A stretch of DNA of 64,000 nt from Ascarosepion bandense (GCA_037127315.1 JBBBDQ010000913.1:5737501-5801500); one strand, 5' to 3'. Numbered from the stretch's first letter, positions 1 through 9,785 are shown. A program made the numbers and translations. Notes: generated by a model from the sequence alone, not told the origin.

Positions 1-34
1 ACCTTCCTGCTTTTTCCGCTTGGATTAAAGTATT

Positions 35-70
<36 letters not shown>

Positions 71-180
71 CATGCGGTGTAGATATAGAGAAAAATCAAA
101 GGAGTATCTTGTACATAAAGTGGTAGGATAACTCTCTAAGAGTGCTCTAAATATATATGTATATAAATACATATAAAGCA

Positions 181-385
181 AATTAAGGCAGACACGTTAT
201 TTCATGGCAAATCGGACGTATAGGCCTATTTCAGGCGAACCATCATCAGCTTCCTTATTTATTGTACAGAAGATTTTCTGTATAATTATATCTTCTGTAC
301 AATAAAGACGGAATCTGATAATGGTTCCCCTGAAATAGGCCTATACTTTCGATTTATCATGAAATAACGTGCCTGCCTTAAATTT
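181..385. repeat. Inverted repeat (foldback) with ~95-bp arms
   Basis: Left arm 181-274 and right arm 290-385 are reverse complements with some mismatches, separated by a short AT-rich loop. Each arm contains the block AUAGGCCUAU and a hammerhead-like core read away from the loop. A third, single arm of the same family lies at 20791-20890. The family looks like terminal repeats of a retroelement placed head to head. No coding sequence lies between the arms. Confidence 0.85.
214..254 (-). ncRNA. Hammerhead-like motif, family 5 (left arm)
   Basis: Read on the - strand the order is GGAAG, CUGAUGA, a GG-UUCG-CC hairpin flanked by a U.U pair, GAAA, a short self-complementary AUAGGCCUAU segment ending in A, then CGUCC. 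That is the hammerhead order: stem I, core, stem II, core, stem III, cleavage site, stem I. Stem I has four of five pairs. The U.U pair at the base of stem II is atypical. The paired arm at about 311-356 has CUGAUAA in place of CUGAUGA and is probably inactive. Confidence 0.45.
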
Positions 386-619
386 TTCTTATATATATAT
401 ATATAAAACTACCGAAATTGACGAAACTGAAAAGGTCGAAGCCATTGTAGTGTAACTGGTTGATCTTCCCTACCTAAATATCTAAAGGGCCTACATGTTG
501 AATATTCATGTATTCAGCAATTTCTAATACAACTGTTTATTGTTTAATATGACCTGTAACTGTTCAGGATATATATATATATATATATGCAACTGTCTTT
601 ATTCTTCACTTATTTTTTA

Positions 620-975
620 GAATTAACTGTAATTCTACTCCTGCAGCTTCTTTTCTCGCACTTCCCGCTTGTAGAACTCGCTTCTATATTCTTGCTTTCC
701 TGACGGTTACAACCTCCAGGAATTTAAATGCAATGTCAATACCCATCTCTTAACCACTTGACTCTAGTTCTTTTTACACCACCCTGTATATCCTTTCCTT
801 TCTTTCCACCTTTGCAGCTGTCATCACACCTGTATTCCCATCCTTCTCTTGCTCCTTTCTAACTGGTTCATCCTTCTCTTTACTCTCCTCCTATCTAATC
901 TTTTTACTCTTATGTAGCTCCCTGAACATCAGTGGCATTACCGCCTTGCTCTGGATGATACAATTAAAAAAAACA
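620..975 (+). mobile_element. LINE 3' end fragment (Jockey/CR1-like)
   Basis: This is a 5'-truncated copy of the LINE 3' end also present at 21550, 29644, 43795 and 48480. It holds the last coding residues (the block encoding SFLALPACRT-like residues before the stop), then the 3' UTR. It ends with the family tail 'catcagtggcattaccgc...gatgatacaattaaaa' and an A/TA-rich run. Damaged and non-functional. Confidence 0.75.
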
Positions 976-1765
976 TATATATATATATATATATATATTT
1001 CAATTAATTTGCGCACACTTTTTGGTTCCCGACTTGAGCTCTTAAGAATTTCATTTTTTTCACTTCCACTTGTTAATGATATACATCTTTCTTTTTCCTT
1101 CATTATAGTGATTTTTAATATGCTTGTGTTAGTTGGCTTTATCGCTATATATATTATCACCGATAAAATTGGTACAAACAAACTCATCATTTCTGGATGA
1201 ATATCCAGGGCCGCATACACACACTGGCCAATAGTAACACACGTATACAGGAGTTGGCACCCGATCCTAATTAATATTAAATATTAAATTTTAATATTAA
1301 AAAATGATACAGGAGGAGAGCTCCATGTAATAAAAATTACAGAGCAAATATAAATTAAATTAAATTTTTTCAAAGATGTTGAATGCACATTTCGACATGA
1401 AATCCCCGAAGGGGATAACACATCACCTCAGCAACAAATGCTATCCCGAAACTGGAGATAATTTGAAGTAAATTATGTCTATTTTCTCTTTTCAACTCAT
1501 AGAAAGAATTGTAAAAAAAATAAAAATTAAAAAAGGGGGGAAAATGGTATCGTCTGGGTTCACAAAAAGGGGAAGAGGACAGTAAAGTAAACTGAACAGA
1601 CGGCGTGTTGAATTGATATTAGGTTAAACAAAACGGAAAGGAGGTGGGAGGTAAAAGAGATAAAGGAAGGGAGGGGGAAAAAAAGAAGAGAAAGAAAGAA
1701 AAAATGTTTTTTCTTATTACAGACGCTCGATGCATGAGTGATTTAGTCTGCTGTGTTCATGTATA
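976..1765. other. AT-rich stretch, no recognised feature
   Basis: It starts with a (TA)n run and continues with AT-rich DNA. Open frames here are short and contain microsatellite-encoded IYIYI runs. Nothing supports a gene. Confidence 0.6.
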
Positions 1766-1770
1766 TTCCA

Positions 1771-2012
1771 CAGTCAGTCAGTTAAGTGCCATACGTGATA
1801 CACGCTTGGGCGATAATATCTCGAAAGAGACATGACTGACTGGGCAGAAGATTATCCCGCAGTAGGTTGCCATTGCTTTCTGGGGTAGACTGGTTGCCGA
1901 CCAAGGCTATAGAAACCAATCTGTCCTATTATTTAACCCATAACAAGAGGGAAGAGACGGATTAATACCTTTCCCCAGGGTATTTGCGCGTAAGTGAATG
2001 CAAGGGAATCCA
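1771..2012 (-). mobile_element. tRNA-derived SINE, family J (head missing)
   Basis: On the - strand this is the body and 3' tail of the commonest SINE in the window. The tail has an 8-bp hairpin with a GAAA loop on the + strand (clear in other copies) and the repeated CAGTCAGT motif. The tRNA-like head (box B and box A), which should lie to the right, is missing beyond 2012. Confidence 0.8.
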
Positions 2013-2294
2013 AAATTTATTTCGGCAGTTGTAAAATTCACAGACGTCTTTGTCAAACCGAAAAAATCAAATGTTAATTTAACTCAGAAAATTCAAAAAC
2101 TTGTACAGACAGGAAATAAGGTCAGTGAAAGAAGTGGTGCACACATTTAAACAGGAAGTGTTACAAAATTAAGAATACATGCATCAAATCACACATACAC
2201 AAAAAAACATGTTGAAATGGCCACCGCATTCAACTGTATTGAAACCTTGCTTTTTTGTGACAGTACCGGTTTATATACCCTCTTTTCTTGCAGC

Positions 2295-2432
2295 CTAGAG
2301 GAACTTAAGTAGAGAATCACTGAAGAGTTGGAGAATGTTACGCAAGACATGCTACAGCGTGTTTGGCAAGTGCTGGACGACCGACTTTACGGGCGTCGCG
2401 TCACAAGTGGTGCGCACATTTATCATTTGTGA
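2295..2432 (+). pseudogene. Mariner-type transposase, C-terminal fragment
   Basis: Forty-six codons, including one in-frame TAG near the start and a terminal TGA. The encoded peptide has the family's C-terminal pattern: LEELK...RI, then NVTQDMLQRVW, then an R/L-rich segment and GAHIYHL before the stop. The same arrangement (a DELKQRI-like motif followed by an MLQR motif) closes the larger mariner relic at 7295-8340. The catalytic domain is absent. A pyrimidine run and CAG just upstream resemble a splice acceptor, but the protein similarity points to a transposon relic. Confidence 0.7.
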
Positions 2433-2618
2433 AGCTTTGTGAAATCGGTTATGAAATTCTATGCCCTCTTAAATATCTTGTTCGTATTTTGGTATATAAA
2501 ACTTTTATTATTGAACATTAATTAAATAGGCCCAACTATTTAATTTCGTTTGTCTGGGACATGTAATTATTCAGATATTCAAATTTTAAACGATGCTAAT
2601 TTTTTGACGGGACTTGTT

Positions 2619-2621
<3 letters not shown>

Positions 2622-2690
<69 letters not shown>
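2622..2690 (+). repeat. (GT)n microsatellite
   Basis: About 34 uninterrupted GT dinucleotides. Confidence 0.98.
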
Positions 2691-2691
<1 letters not shown>

Positions 2692-3034
2692 AGTACAGCT
2701 TGCTGGCTGAGATCATATTATGATGTTTGGAAAATAATGACATATCACAATTACGAATCTTAAGTCAACAAACCAAAACCCAAGGTTGAATTGTACGAAA
2801 CAGTGTCTAGAATTAGTTTAGCGCCTTTTCTATTCAACTGTGTGTCACTTATAGTATATTTAACAGTTAATTCCATTAAGACAGTGCCACATTTACGTAT
2901 GGGTTAATATGGGCTAGCCCATATGTACGGAATTTACGAATGGGCTAGCTGTAGTCCAGGGTCCCCAAAACTAGAGGAGCTCACAAGGGCTGATAAAATT
3001 AAAAAAGAAAAATTATGGCACCGTTATAAATATG
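2691..3034. other. Unassigned stretch with an 18-bp perfect palindrome
   Basis: No gene is visible. A perfect palindrome lies at 2907-2924 (ATATGGGCTAGCCCATAT), and part of it recurs 20 bp downstream. Confidence 0.6.
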
Positions 3035-3250
3035 TGGCTTACCTCATTGATTCTGATATAGTATGTATCATACCCGGTTTGAATGTGCCCTAACTCAGTA
3101 CAAGTATATTTATAGATATAAGTATTCAACTATTATTGAAACTAATTATTTAACCTAACTCTTACCAGACAATCATAATACTTCCTATATAATACGCTTT
3201 TTAAGGTAGACCAAATACTATATCAGTGATAGAATTTCGTAGGCAGCATT
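3035..3250 (+). repeat. Foldback-type repeat, copy 1 (related to 62040-62260)
   Basis: The left end carries one and a half units of the motif 'tatagtatgt' with a CTTACC context. The right end carries the inverse motif ('aaggtagaccaaatactatatcag'-like). The same layout is found at 62040-62260, where the left-end unit is expanded into a minisatellite. The central ~120 bp also align between the two loci. Confidence 0.65.
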
Positions 3251-4585
3251 CAAAAGGTCGGCAACATACCTTACCGGCATCCCCACAAAAAAAAAAATAA
3301 CCCCCCACCAACAAAAATCCTTAAAGTTATAAGAACAGAGGATATTTGTTTATTTTCAGATTTGACGTGGTTAATTTGAGAACGATTTAAAGTATTTGGG
3401 TTCGTCTAGTTGGAGTGGGTATTTTTAAATCGATAGTGCCCCCTTGAAGTCATTATCTATCACTACAATGTGATACAATCCCAAAATCTTTGTTTTTTTT
3501 ATTTTTTATCTAATCTTCATGATTTAGAATTACTAACCTGGCTGTTTGAAGCCGGCAATTTGAACAATAAATGTAATTTCAGTTGTTCGGGTGAGATAAC
3601 AAGAGAAGGGGTGTTATGAGCTATAAGGGATAAATAATTTTCTATGTGCCAGGCGAGGGGCAACATTTGTAATGAAGGAGATCCCTAATTCTAATAAACA
3701 AGGGGCTTCTTAAGACATAAATCCAACCCTGAATAGATTCTAGATACATTTCTGTTGGGTATAAAGTTCGGATAAAAATATATCATGAAGTTGCTAATGA
3801 AATAAACTGGATGAGTTCCAAAATCATTCTAAATTTTAATTGAAGTTTTTCATATTTTACACTAAAAAAGCATAACCTAAAATGATTTTTCCTTTTTCTT
3901 TTTTATAGAAACGGGTGTGGGGATATACGTAATCAAGAGGGTTCGTCAAATTCTATTAGCAGTGGCGATTCTACGGGGGTTCAGAAGGAGCTAACCCCCC
4001 CACCTGCGAATTTTAGCTGACCCCCTCCGTTTCCCCACCATTTTTATAAGCTTTAAAAATTCATGAAATTGATCAATTTCTGAAACTGCTTTCTTATCAT
4101 TGGAAAGTATAGTGTGTTTGATTGAACAATTGATTGAACAATTGATTGAACAATTAAATAATATTAATATGTACGAATTTGAATAGTGTATTAAACACTT
4201 TAACAAACAATACCAAACCGATTAATGACATTAGACTGGGTTGATTAATTTAGTGAAATATCAACAATTGTTAAGTTATTTAAAGCCGAAGGATAAAAAA
4301 ACACGGTGACTTAATTAAGAGTTGGGGCAATTTTATTCAAAAATGTATTGCTGGTAACAATTTTTTTCCTTTAAAAACGTATTATGGCAATAATTTATTT
4401 ATTTTTCTTTCAAAAATATGTTATGCTAATAAAATTGTTTTCCTTAAAAAATGTATTGTTGGTAATATTTTTCCTTCAAAAATATATATTTTTCTATAAA
4501 AGTTTATTTTTATGTATATATTTCTATAAAAGTCCATTTTTATACTTTCATAGTGTTTTGACTCCAGTTTGTGGGTTAATTATTT
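3251..4585. other. AT-rich unassigned DNA
   Basis: No gene or known repeat recognised. A short tandem repeat of TTGATTGAACAA (three and a bit copies) lies at about 4118-4155. A run of phenylalanine- and tyrosine-rich frames near 4384-4593 reflects poly-T composition, not a protein. Confidence 0.55.
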
Positions 4586-4589
4586 GCCT

Positions 4590-4732
4590 ATAGCTGAGAC
4601 CCTAACAGGTGCTACCACTCCGGTTCAGGGTGGACCTGGGAACAACAGCAATTAAGAGGTGGTTTCATGCTTCTCACGACCTCCAAACCAGAGGTCTTGC
4701 TGCCGGATGCAGTTTACCGTCATACCTAGGAA
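4590..4732 (+). repeat. Dispersed repeat, family Q
   Basis: About 140 bp with the markers 'ctaacaggtgctaccactcc', 'gggaacaacagcaattaaga' and 'ttgctgccggat'. Related copies lie at 56722-56875 (same strand), 16770-16990 (opposite strand) and, shorter, 35700-35800 (opposite strand). Probably a SINE or SINE fragment; its promoter region is not clear. Confidence 0.6.
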
Positions 4733-4735
4733 ACC

Positions 4736-4957
4736 TGACTGGGCAGAAGTTTTTCCTGAAGTAGGTTGCCATTACTTTTTGCAGTCGACTGGTTGCCAGC
4801 CAAGGCTATAGAACCCAATCTGTACTCTTATTTAACCCATAACTGGAGGGATGAGACGGATTAAATACCTTTCCCAAAGGTATTTACGTGTAAGTGAATG
4901 CAAGTTCTCCGATTTCTTTTTCCGTGCATATATCAGCTGCACCACAACACACGTCTT
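4736..4957 (-). mobile_element. tRNA-derived SINE, family J (degenerate)
   Basis: The body matches other J copies. The right end keeps the reverse of the box A region ('agctgcaccacaacacacgt'), but box B is eroded by a deletion. Confidence 0.8.
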
Positions 4958-5427
4958 GTTTCATATGACCAATCCCATTCAGCCGGATTTTTATTTTAAA
5001 TATTATAATGACGGATACGTGTGATGGAATTTTGAGGCATTATTTTGCCGCGGGTTCGCCTGAAATAATCGGGCTGTGGGCGGAAATGAAATTTTATCTC
5101 TCCCAAACAGGTTCGAATTTTAAAAAAATGAAAATCTATCTCTTGAAATAAAACCGAGAAGTCGAAGACAATCGTTTGTATATTTTTTTTTTTAGATACA
5201 GACACTAGAAAGACCCGACCAACAGTCCTCGAAAAATTCGAGAAAAAATGGCATTATCTAAAGAGCATTACATATACTTCAACTCGGGTGATTACTCCTC
5301 AATAAAAAAAAAAAAATACTTTTGATACATGCCAATAGTTAATTAGCGATAAAATGATTTGTCATTTTGTACCAGTATTAACTATATACCATTAAGAGTA
5401 TTTATATTTTTTTTAACTTTAATTTAG
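4958..5427. other. Unassigned DNA upstream of the EGF exon, probably intron
   Basis: AT-rich with several poly-A and poly-T runs. It ends in a polypyrimidine stretch and AG that serve as the splice acceptor of the exon at 5428. No repeat family recognised. Confidence 0.5.
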
Positions 5428-5568
5428 TTAGTTCCCTTGCCCTGATCGATAAGAATGAGTGCCTGTATAACAATGGCGGCTGCCAACACAACTGTACAAA
5501 AGTCACCACACGTTACAAATGTTCATGTCGTCCCGGTTACAAACTTGTAGACGGGCAGAAATGCATTC
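5428..5568 (+). CDS. Single internal exon encoding an EGF-like (calcium-binding type) domain
   Basis: This is the only convincing host coding sequence in the window. The reading frame (codons in register with GAT at 5448) encodes one complete EGF-like domain. Six cysteines have the spacing C-x6-C-x3-C-x8-C-x-C-x11-C. The acidic motif DKNEC before the first cysteine and NNGGC around the second are typical of calcium-binding EGF domains of secreted or cell-surface proteins. The Asp/Asn normally hydroxylated after the third cysteine is replaced by Lys. The aromatic residue two before the fourth cysteine (Tyr) and the GYKL turn before the sixth are present. A pyrimidine-rich tract ending TTTAG precedes the exon, and C|GTAAGT follows it. 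Both splice phases are 1, so the exon is symmetric at 141 nt, as usual for shuffled EGF modules. The rest of the gene is not seen; the parent protein (fibulin-, matrilin- or LRP-like) cannot be named. An alternative acceptor AG lies 4 bp downstream. Confidence 0.85.
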
Positions 5569-5761
5569 GTAAGTGAAATCTTTCTTTCTCTTTCTCGTGT
5601 TTTCTTTCTCAAGTTCTTTTTCCTTTGCTTATTCCTTAACTTTTCTTTTGCTTTTCGTTTATTTTTCTTTCACATTCATTCTTTATCATTATTCTGTCTG
5701 TGTCTCTCACCTTTTCCGGATTTGCTTCTTCAGTCTTTCCTTCTCTAACCCACCTTTCTTT

Positions 5762-5860
5762 TTCCTTCCTTCCTTCCTTCCTTCCTTCCTTCCTTCCTTC
5801 CTTCCTTCCTTCCTTCCTTCCTCTCCACTTTTTCATTCTTTCTTCTCTCTAGATCTTATT

Positions 5861-5900
<40 letters not shown>
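5762..5900 (+). repeat. (TTCC)n and (TTTC)n microsatellites
   Basis: A run of about 15 TTCC units (5762-5822) is followed, after a short spacer, by about 12 TTTC units (5851-5900). Both lie in the presumed intron just downstream of the EGF exon donor. Confidence 0.95.
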
Positions 5901-6095
5901 TAAAAATAATGTTCAAACAAATAATTTCAATATGTCGGTTGTTAAAACCATTTCGTTAATCTTCGGGATTTTTCGTAACATTGTATGTTTACATTCGTTG
6001 ACATTACTATTCATTTCAGAGCAGAGATGGCTATTTGCGAAGAATCGAAAATTGTGTTATATAGGCTTGATTTGACTACGTTCATCTGTGATGTA

Positions 6096-6184
6096 ATTCG
6101 TGGTCGCGTGGTCTAAAACGCACCAGCTCAATTGGTGGCTTCCCTTATGTGGTTAGGGGTCGCAGGTTCGAATACCTGCCGAAT
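6096..6184 (+). repeat. tRNA-like (Leu/Ser class) segment of SINE K
   Basis: The ends ATTCG and CGAAT pair as an acceptor stem. The D-arm region reads TGGTCGCGTGGTCTAAAACGC, which fits box A after a one-base gap. CACCA/TGGTG forms an anticodon stem, a long variable arm follows, and GCAGG/CCTGC encloses the box B loop TTCGAAT. It is embedded in a repeated unit, so it is a SINE promoter and not a working tRNA gene. Confidence 0.7.
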
Positions 6185-6736
6185 AACGCACATTTTCATA
6201 CAAAATTTATCGTAAATAATCAGACGGGGAGAAATAAATTACTGTTTGATTAAAAACAGAGTATCTACTCAAATACGGGTATCGATTAAAAATAATGTTC
6301 AAACAGATAATTTCATAAAACGCTCAAAAATTTTATCTTTCAACTAAGTTTTGCAGAAATAAGATGTTCATTAGAAACCTGATAAATAAAGTATTAAAAA
6401 TTAAAAATTCAATTTAAAATTCAAATATCGAAAATGAGTGGAGATACCTAATTTATATATAAAACTCTACCGGCATTAGTATTTTTCAGAAATTTTGTTA
6501 GGAAATGTGTCATTCGGCAGAATTCAAATACGTGTAACTATTAAAAATAATGTTCAAACAAAGACATTAAATTTCTCGATTGTTAATCCATTTCGATAAT
6601 CTTCGGAACTTTCCGTAAGATTGTCTGCTTACATTTGTTTCCATTAAGATACGCTTTCAGGGCATAGATTGGTATTTACGACAAATCGGAAATTTGTGTA
6701 TATATGGCTTGGTTCGGCTTCGTTTATACTGTGAAA

Positions 6737-6828
6737 TCATTCACGGTTGAGCAGTCAAAGACGCATCAAATCAATTAATGACTTCTCCTATGTTGTTAGG
6801 GTCCACAGGTTCGAATCCTGCCAAATGA
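6737..6828 (+). repeat. tRNA-like segment of SINE K, second copy
   Basis: Same layout as the copy at 6096, with box B GGTTCGAATCC intact. The acceptor ends TCATTCA and CAAATGA pair only in part, and the variable arm is eroded. Confidence 0.65.
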
Positions 6829-7240
6829 CACACAATGTTTCTCAAAAATACCAAGGCCGGTAGAGTTATATATATACATATACTATTTAATTAAACACAG
6901 AATATCTATTCAAATACGAGTATCTATTAAAAATAATGTTCAAACAAATAAATTAAATATGTCGATTGTTAATCTTCGGAACTTTCCGTTATATATATTT
7001 ATATAACTGTTGAATTGTGATAATGCTTAGTGCAAGATTGTTGCTTTGTCAGTTTTTTACTGATAAAAAGATATTTTGGCAAGCAGGTTTTTTTATCGGA
7101 ATGTGCTCGATGTTGAGATAGAGATAGGACATTAATAGTATGTTCTTAACTGAAAAAAAAACCCCTGAGGAGTGAGGGCATAATAACGGTGCCTTTACGA
7201 AATTTCGAAGTTGGCAGGACTTTGCTGAGACAACTGACAA

Positions 7241-7243
<3 letters not shown>

Positions 7244-7294
<51 letters not shown>
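7244..7294 (+). repeat. (TA)n microsatellite
   Basis: About 25 TA units immediately before the start of the mariner relic. Confidence 0.98.
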
Positions 7295-7298
<4 letters not shown>

Positions 7299-8340
7299 GA
7301 CCCAAAATCCGGAGTTTCTAAAGTGTGTATTAACAGACATGAGCAAGTGGCAGCACTGCGAAACAGTGGCCTCACGAAGTAAACACTCTGTCATTTCAGT
7401 AACCATGAATCAAGATGAATTTCTAAGCAAGTTATGGATGTCAGATGAGGCCCATTTTCATCTCACAGGTTACGTGAATAAGCAGAACTACGGTTACTGG
7501 GCAGACAAAAATCCTAATGAAGTTCATGAGCGCCCTTTACACGCTAGTAAAATGACAGTATGGTGTGCTGCTTCATTACATGGGATCATCCTACCTATTT
7601 TTTTAAAAATAAACAGGGGATCTCAGTCACTTACGTGGAGAAACCTGAAATGAACAATTTTTCACACATTCAAGAAACCTGGTTTCAACAGGATGGATCG
7701 ACATCACACACTGCATGACAATCATTGGAGGCTGTGTGAGAATTGTTCGCTAACCGTGTGATCTCAAGATTCGGTAATGTTCCATCGATCGCCAGATTTG
7801 TCCGTTTCTGATTTTTTCTTGTGGGGCTATTTCAAGAGTAAAGTGTACACGACTTGAACAAGAACTCTGGATGAGTTAAAACAGATAATTCAGGATGTAA
7901 TTCACAGTATCCCCACCTGAGATGTTGCAGCGGTCAATGAGGAATCTCAACAGTAGATTTTTTTTTCTTGTGGGGCTATCTCAAGAGTAAATTGCACACG
8001 ACTCGGCCAAGAACTCTGGATGAGTTTAAACAGAGAATTCAGGATGAAATTCACAGTATCTCATCTGAGATGTTGCAGCGGTCAATGAGGAATCTCAACA
8101 GCAGATTTTTTTCTTGTGAGGCTATTTCAAGAGCAAAGTGTACACGAATCGACTAAGAACTCTGGATGAGTTAAAACAGAGAATTCAGGATGAAATTGAC
8201 AGTATCCCCAGCTGAGATGTTCCTGCTGTCAATGAGGAATCTCAAAAGCAGATTTCAAGAATGCATTCGTACAGAAGAACGCCATCTACAGGACGTAATT
8301 TTTAAAAAATGAAAATTCCATCATTGTTTCTTGAATGGCA
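7295..8340 (+). pseudogene. Mariner-like transposase relic with triplicated C-terminus
   Basis: The left end has GGGTGACCCAAAA, typical of this group's terminal repeats. A frame from about 7330 encodes the catalytic region of an IS630/Tc1/mariner transposase: a LWMSDEAHFHL motif (first catalytic Asp), NPNEVHERPLH and KMTVWCAASLHGI. It continues after a frameshift with WFQQDGSTSHTA-like residues (second Asp) and, after further damage, 'RSPDLSVSDFFLWGYFKS' (third Asp region). The C-terminal segment (FLWGY to LQRSMRNL) is then repeated three times in tandem (about 7813, 7961 and 8105). The last copy continues to the true family end (ECIRTEERHLQDVIFKK-like, stop near 8311). The N-terminal DNA-binding domain is missing. 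Several frameshifts and stops make it non-functional. It cuts and pastes DNA when intact; this copy cannot. Confidence 0.85.
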
Positions 8341-8423
8341 TGTTTTAAGGTTTCAATTACTTTGAATAAAATATTTTTCTTCCATCACTCTTGGTTTTAT
8401 TGGATTGTTAAAACCTTGCCGTT

Positions 8424-8427
<4 letters not shown>

Positions 8428-8496
<69 letters not shown>
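8428..8496 (+). repeat. (GT)n microsatellite
   Basis: About 34 GT units just beyond the mariner relic. Confidence 0.98.
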
Positions 8497-8498
<2 letters not shown>

Positions 8499-8752
8499 GC
8501 TCTCTTTCACCAGTGATAATTGCTTCAAACATGTTTGGTTAAATAATATAGACAAGTTCTGTCTATCATTTAGAGAATATAAAATTGTCCATAGTATTTA
8601 TAGTTTTCATTACTCTCGGCCAGTACATTAGCCATTCCTAAGGTTGTTGTATAAGGATAATATCCAATTTATAATATAATATTTTTACTCTATCACCATT
8701 CTTGTGGAAAAATGACTGTTTCTAGCAGTCACATGCAATGTATGGCTGGATT

Positions 8753-8753
<1 letters not shown>

Positions 8754-8823
<70 letters not shown>
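8754..8823 (+). repeat. Compound (CA)n(TA)n microsatellite
   Basis: About 23 CA units followed by about 11 TA units. Confidence 0.98.
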
Positions 8824-8868
8824 TATAAATTATATTTTAGAACATATACATAATTTTTTTATATATAT

Positions 8869-8923
8869 CCACGACAAAGGTACGTTTGTTTCGACATTGA
8901 AACTTCAATGTCTCATCAGGCGG
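8869..8923 (-). ncRNA. Hammerhead ribozyme, family 4 (intact by inspection)
   Basis: Read on the - strand, 55 nt show every hammerhead element. Stem I is CCGC with GUGG (one G.U). The core is CUGAUGA. Stem II is an 8-bp perfect helix, GACAUUGA with UCAAUGUC around loop AGUU. GAAA follows. Stem III is ACAAA with UUUGU around CGUACC, then the cleavage triplet GUC. All conserved core bases are present. Self-cleavage would occur after that C. Such ribozymes occur in Penelope-like elements, retrozymes and some satellites. The host element here is unknown; a (TA)n tract lies just to the left (- strand 3' side). Confidence 0.85.
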
Positions 8924-9084
8924 TGAGCAAAATAAAAAAATATAATTTATAATAAATATTCACAGCTCTATATATTATATATCGAGCACTGTTTTAAATT
9001 AATATTTTGGACGTTTTAAGAATTCTTTCTTCGTTCTGTATTCACTCGGATATATATATATGTATGTATGTATATATGTATGTA

Positions 9085-9636
9085 CAGTACTGTGCAAAAG
9101 TATTAGGACAAGAAATATTTTATCTTTCACTGTATTTTGGGAATATTTGATGTCAGCTGCAATCCTTCTAAGCGTCCACCCAACATCTCTTAAGGCCTTT
9201 ATTCTGCTCCTTTGTGCAATTGTTAACTCTGCTATTTTTGGCATTTGAACTGCTTAAAAATAACTTATTTGCCAAATTAAAAAATAAACAGCTCTGGCAT
9301 GAACTACTCGAGGTCAGACAGCTAACTATTATGAAATCAAAGTTTAAAAACAACATTTAATCTATGTTGACACTATTTACATCTCAAATCGAGAGTGGGG
9401 AATATGAAAAAAGCCAGTCATATTCAAGAATAATAGAATAATTAGTAGTTTCAAAATAACTTGTTTGATAGAAAATAGGAAAAATTAAATATAACTTCTT
9501 TTTAATTGCATTTCTTTTACACCTAGTTTTAAATAATCAATATTTATTAGCAACTTACTTGGCTTTCCACCCTGTATTTGAATTTCAGTGAGGTTTTTAG
9601 GAAAATCACCCCTGTCCTAATATTTTTGCACACTAC
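9085..9636 (-). mobile_element. Internally deleted Tc1-like transposon
   Basis: Terminal inverted repeats: the left end begins CAGTACTGTGCAAAAGTATT and the right end is its inverse (reverse: GTAGTGTGCAAAAATATTAG). The element is only about 550 bp, against roughly 1.3-1.6 kb for full Tc1 elements. The only coding remnant is the N-terminal DNA-binding region described separately. The left terminus lies in a TATGTA repeat, which offers the TA target of this superfamily. Confidence 0.8.
9125..9244 (-). pseudogene. Tc1-like transposase N-terminal helix-turn-helix fragment
   Basis: Starts at the ATG complement at 9242-9244 and encodes about 40 residues, with the family pattern MPKIAELTIAQRSRIKAL followed by a GWTLRRIAADIKYSQNTVK-type second helix. 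This is the paired-like DNA-binding domain that recognises the terminal repeats. The frame then runs straight into the right-hand terminal repeat, so the DDE catalytic domain has been deleted. The remaining 40 codons read through terminal-repeat and TA-repeat DNA and are not protein. Confidence 0.8.
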
Positions 9637-9639
9637 CGG

Positions 9640-9735
9640 AAGTGTGCAAAAGTGTTAGGACAGGTGTGATTTTAAACTTTATTTTGATGCCTCATAAAAT
9701 ATAAAATAGTTCTTGCCCTAATACTTTTGCATATT
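9640..9735. mobile_element. Tc1-type MITE, ~95 bp, head to head with the previous element
   Basis: Its ends 'agtgtgcaaaagtgttagga' and 'ccctaatacttttgcatatt' are inverse copies of the same terminal repeat. It abuts the previous element, so the two neighbouring ends form a palindrome at about 9611-9660. Confidence 0.7.
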
Positions 9736-9755
9736 ACTATGTATATATATCTATA

Positions 9756-9785
9756 TCTAAACTTATTTATAAATGGAACTTTGTC

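Larger units (their letters stand above)
5901..7000 (+). mobile_element. Cluster of tRNA-Leu-like SINE copies (family K)
   Basis: Units of the same element are joined almost head to tail. Each begins with a block containing 'aaaaataatgttcaaac' and ends with 'tactcaaatacgggtatc'. Two units (5901-6290 and 6540-6930) hold a tRNA-like segment; the unit between is partial, and the start of another lies at 6925. Related copies are at 17215-17515 (opposite strand) and 17865-18545. Confidence 0.75.

Noticed and set aside
2280..2295. Splice acceptor before the mariner fragment
   Set aside because: TTTTCTTGCAG looks like an acceptor, but the following frame is a transposase relic with a stop.
5573..5959. 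128-codon serine/phenylalanine-rich frame and its antisense lysine/arginine-rich frame
   Set aside because: Encoded by TTCC/TTTC repeats (and GGAA on the other strand).
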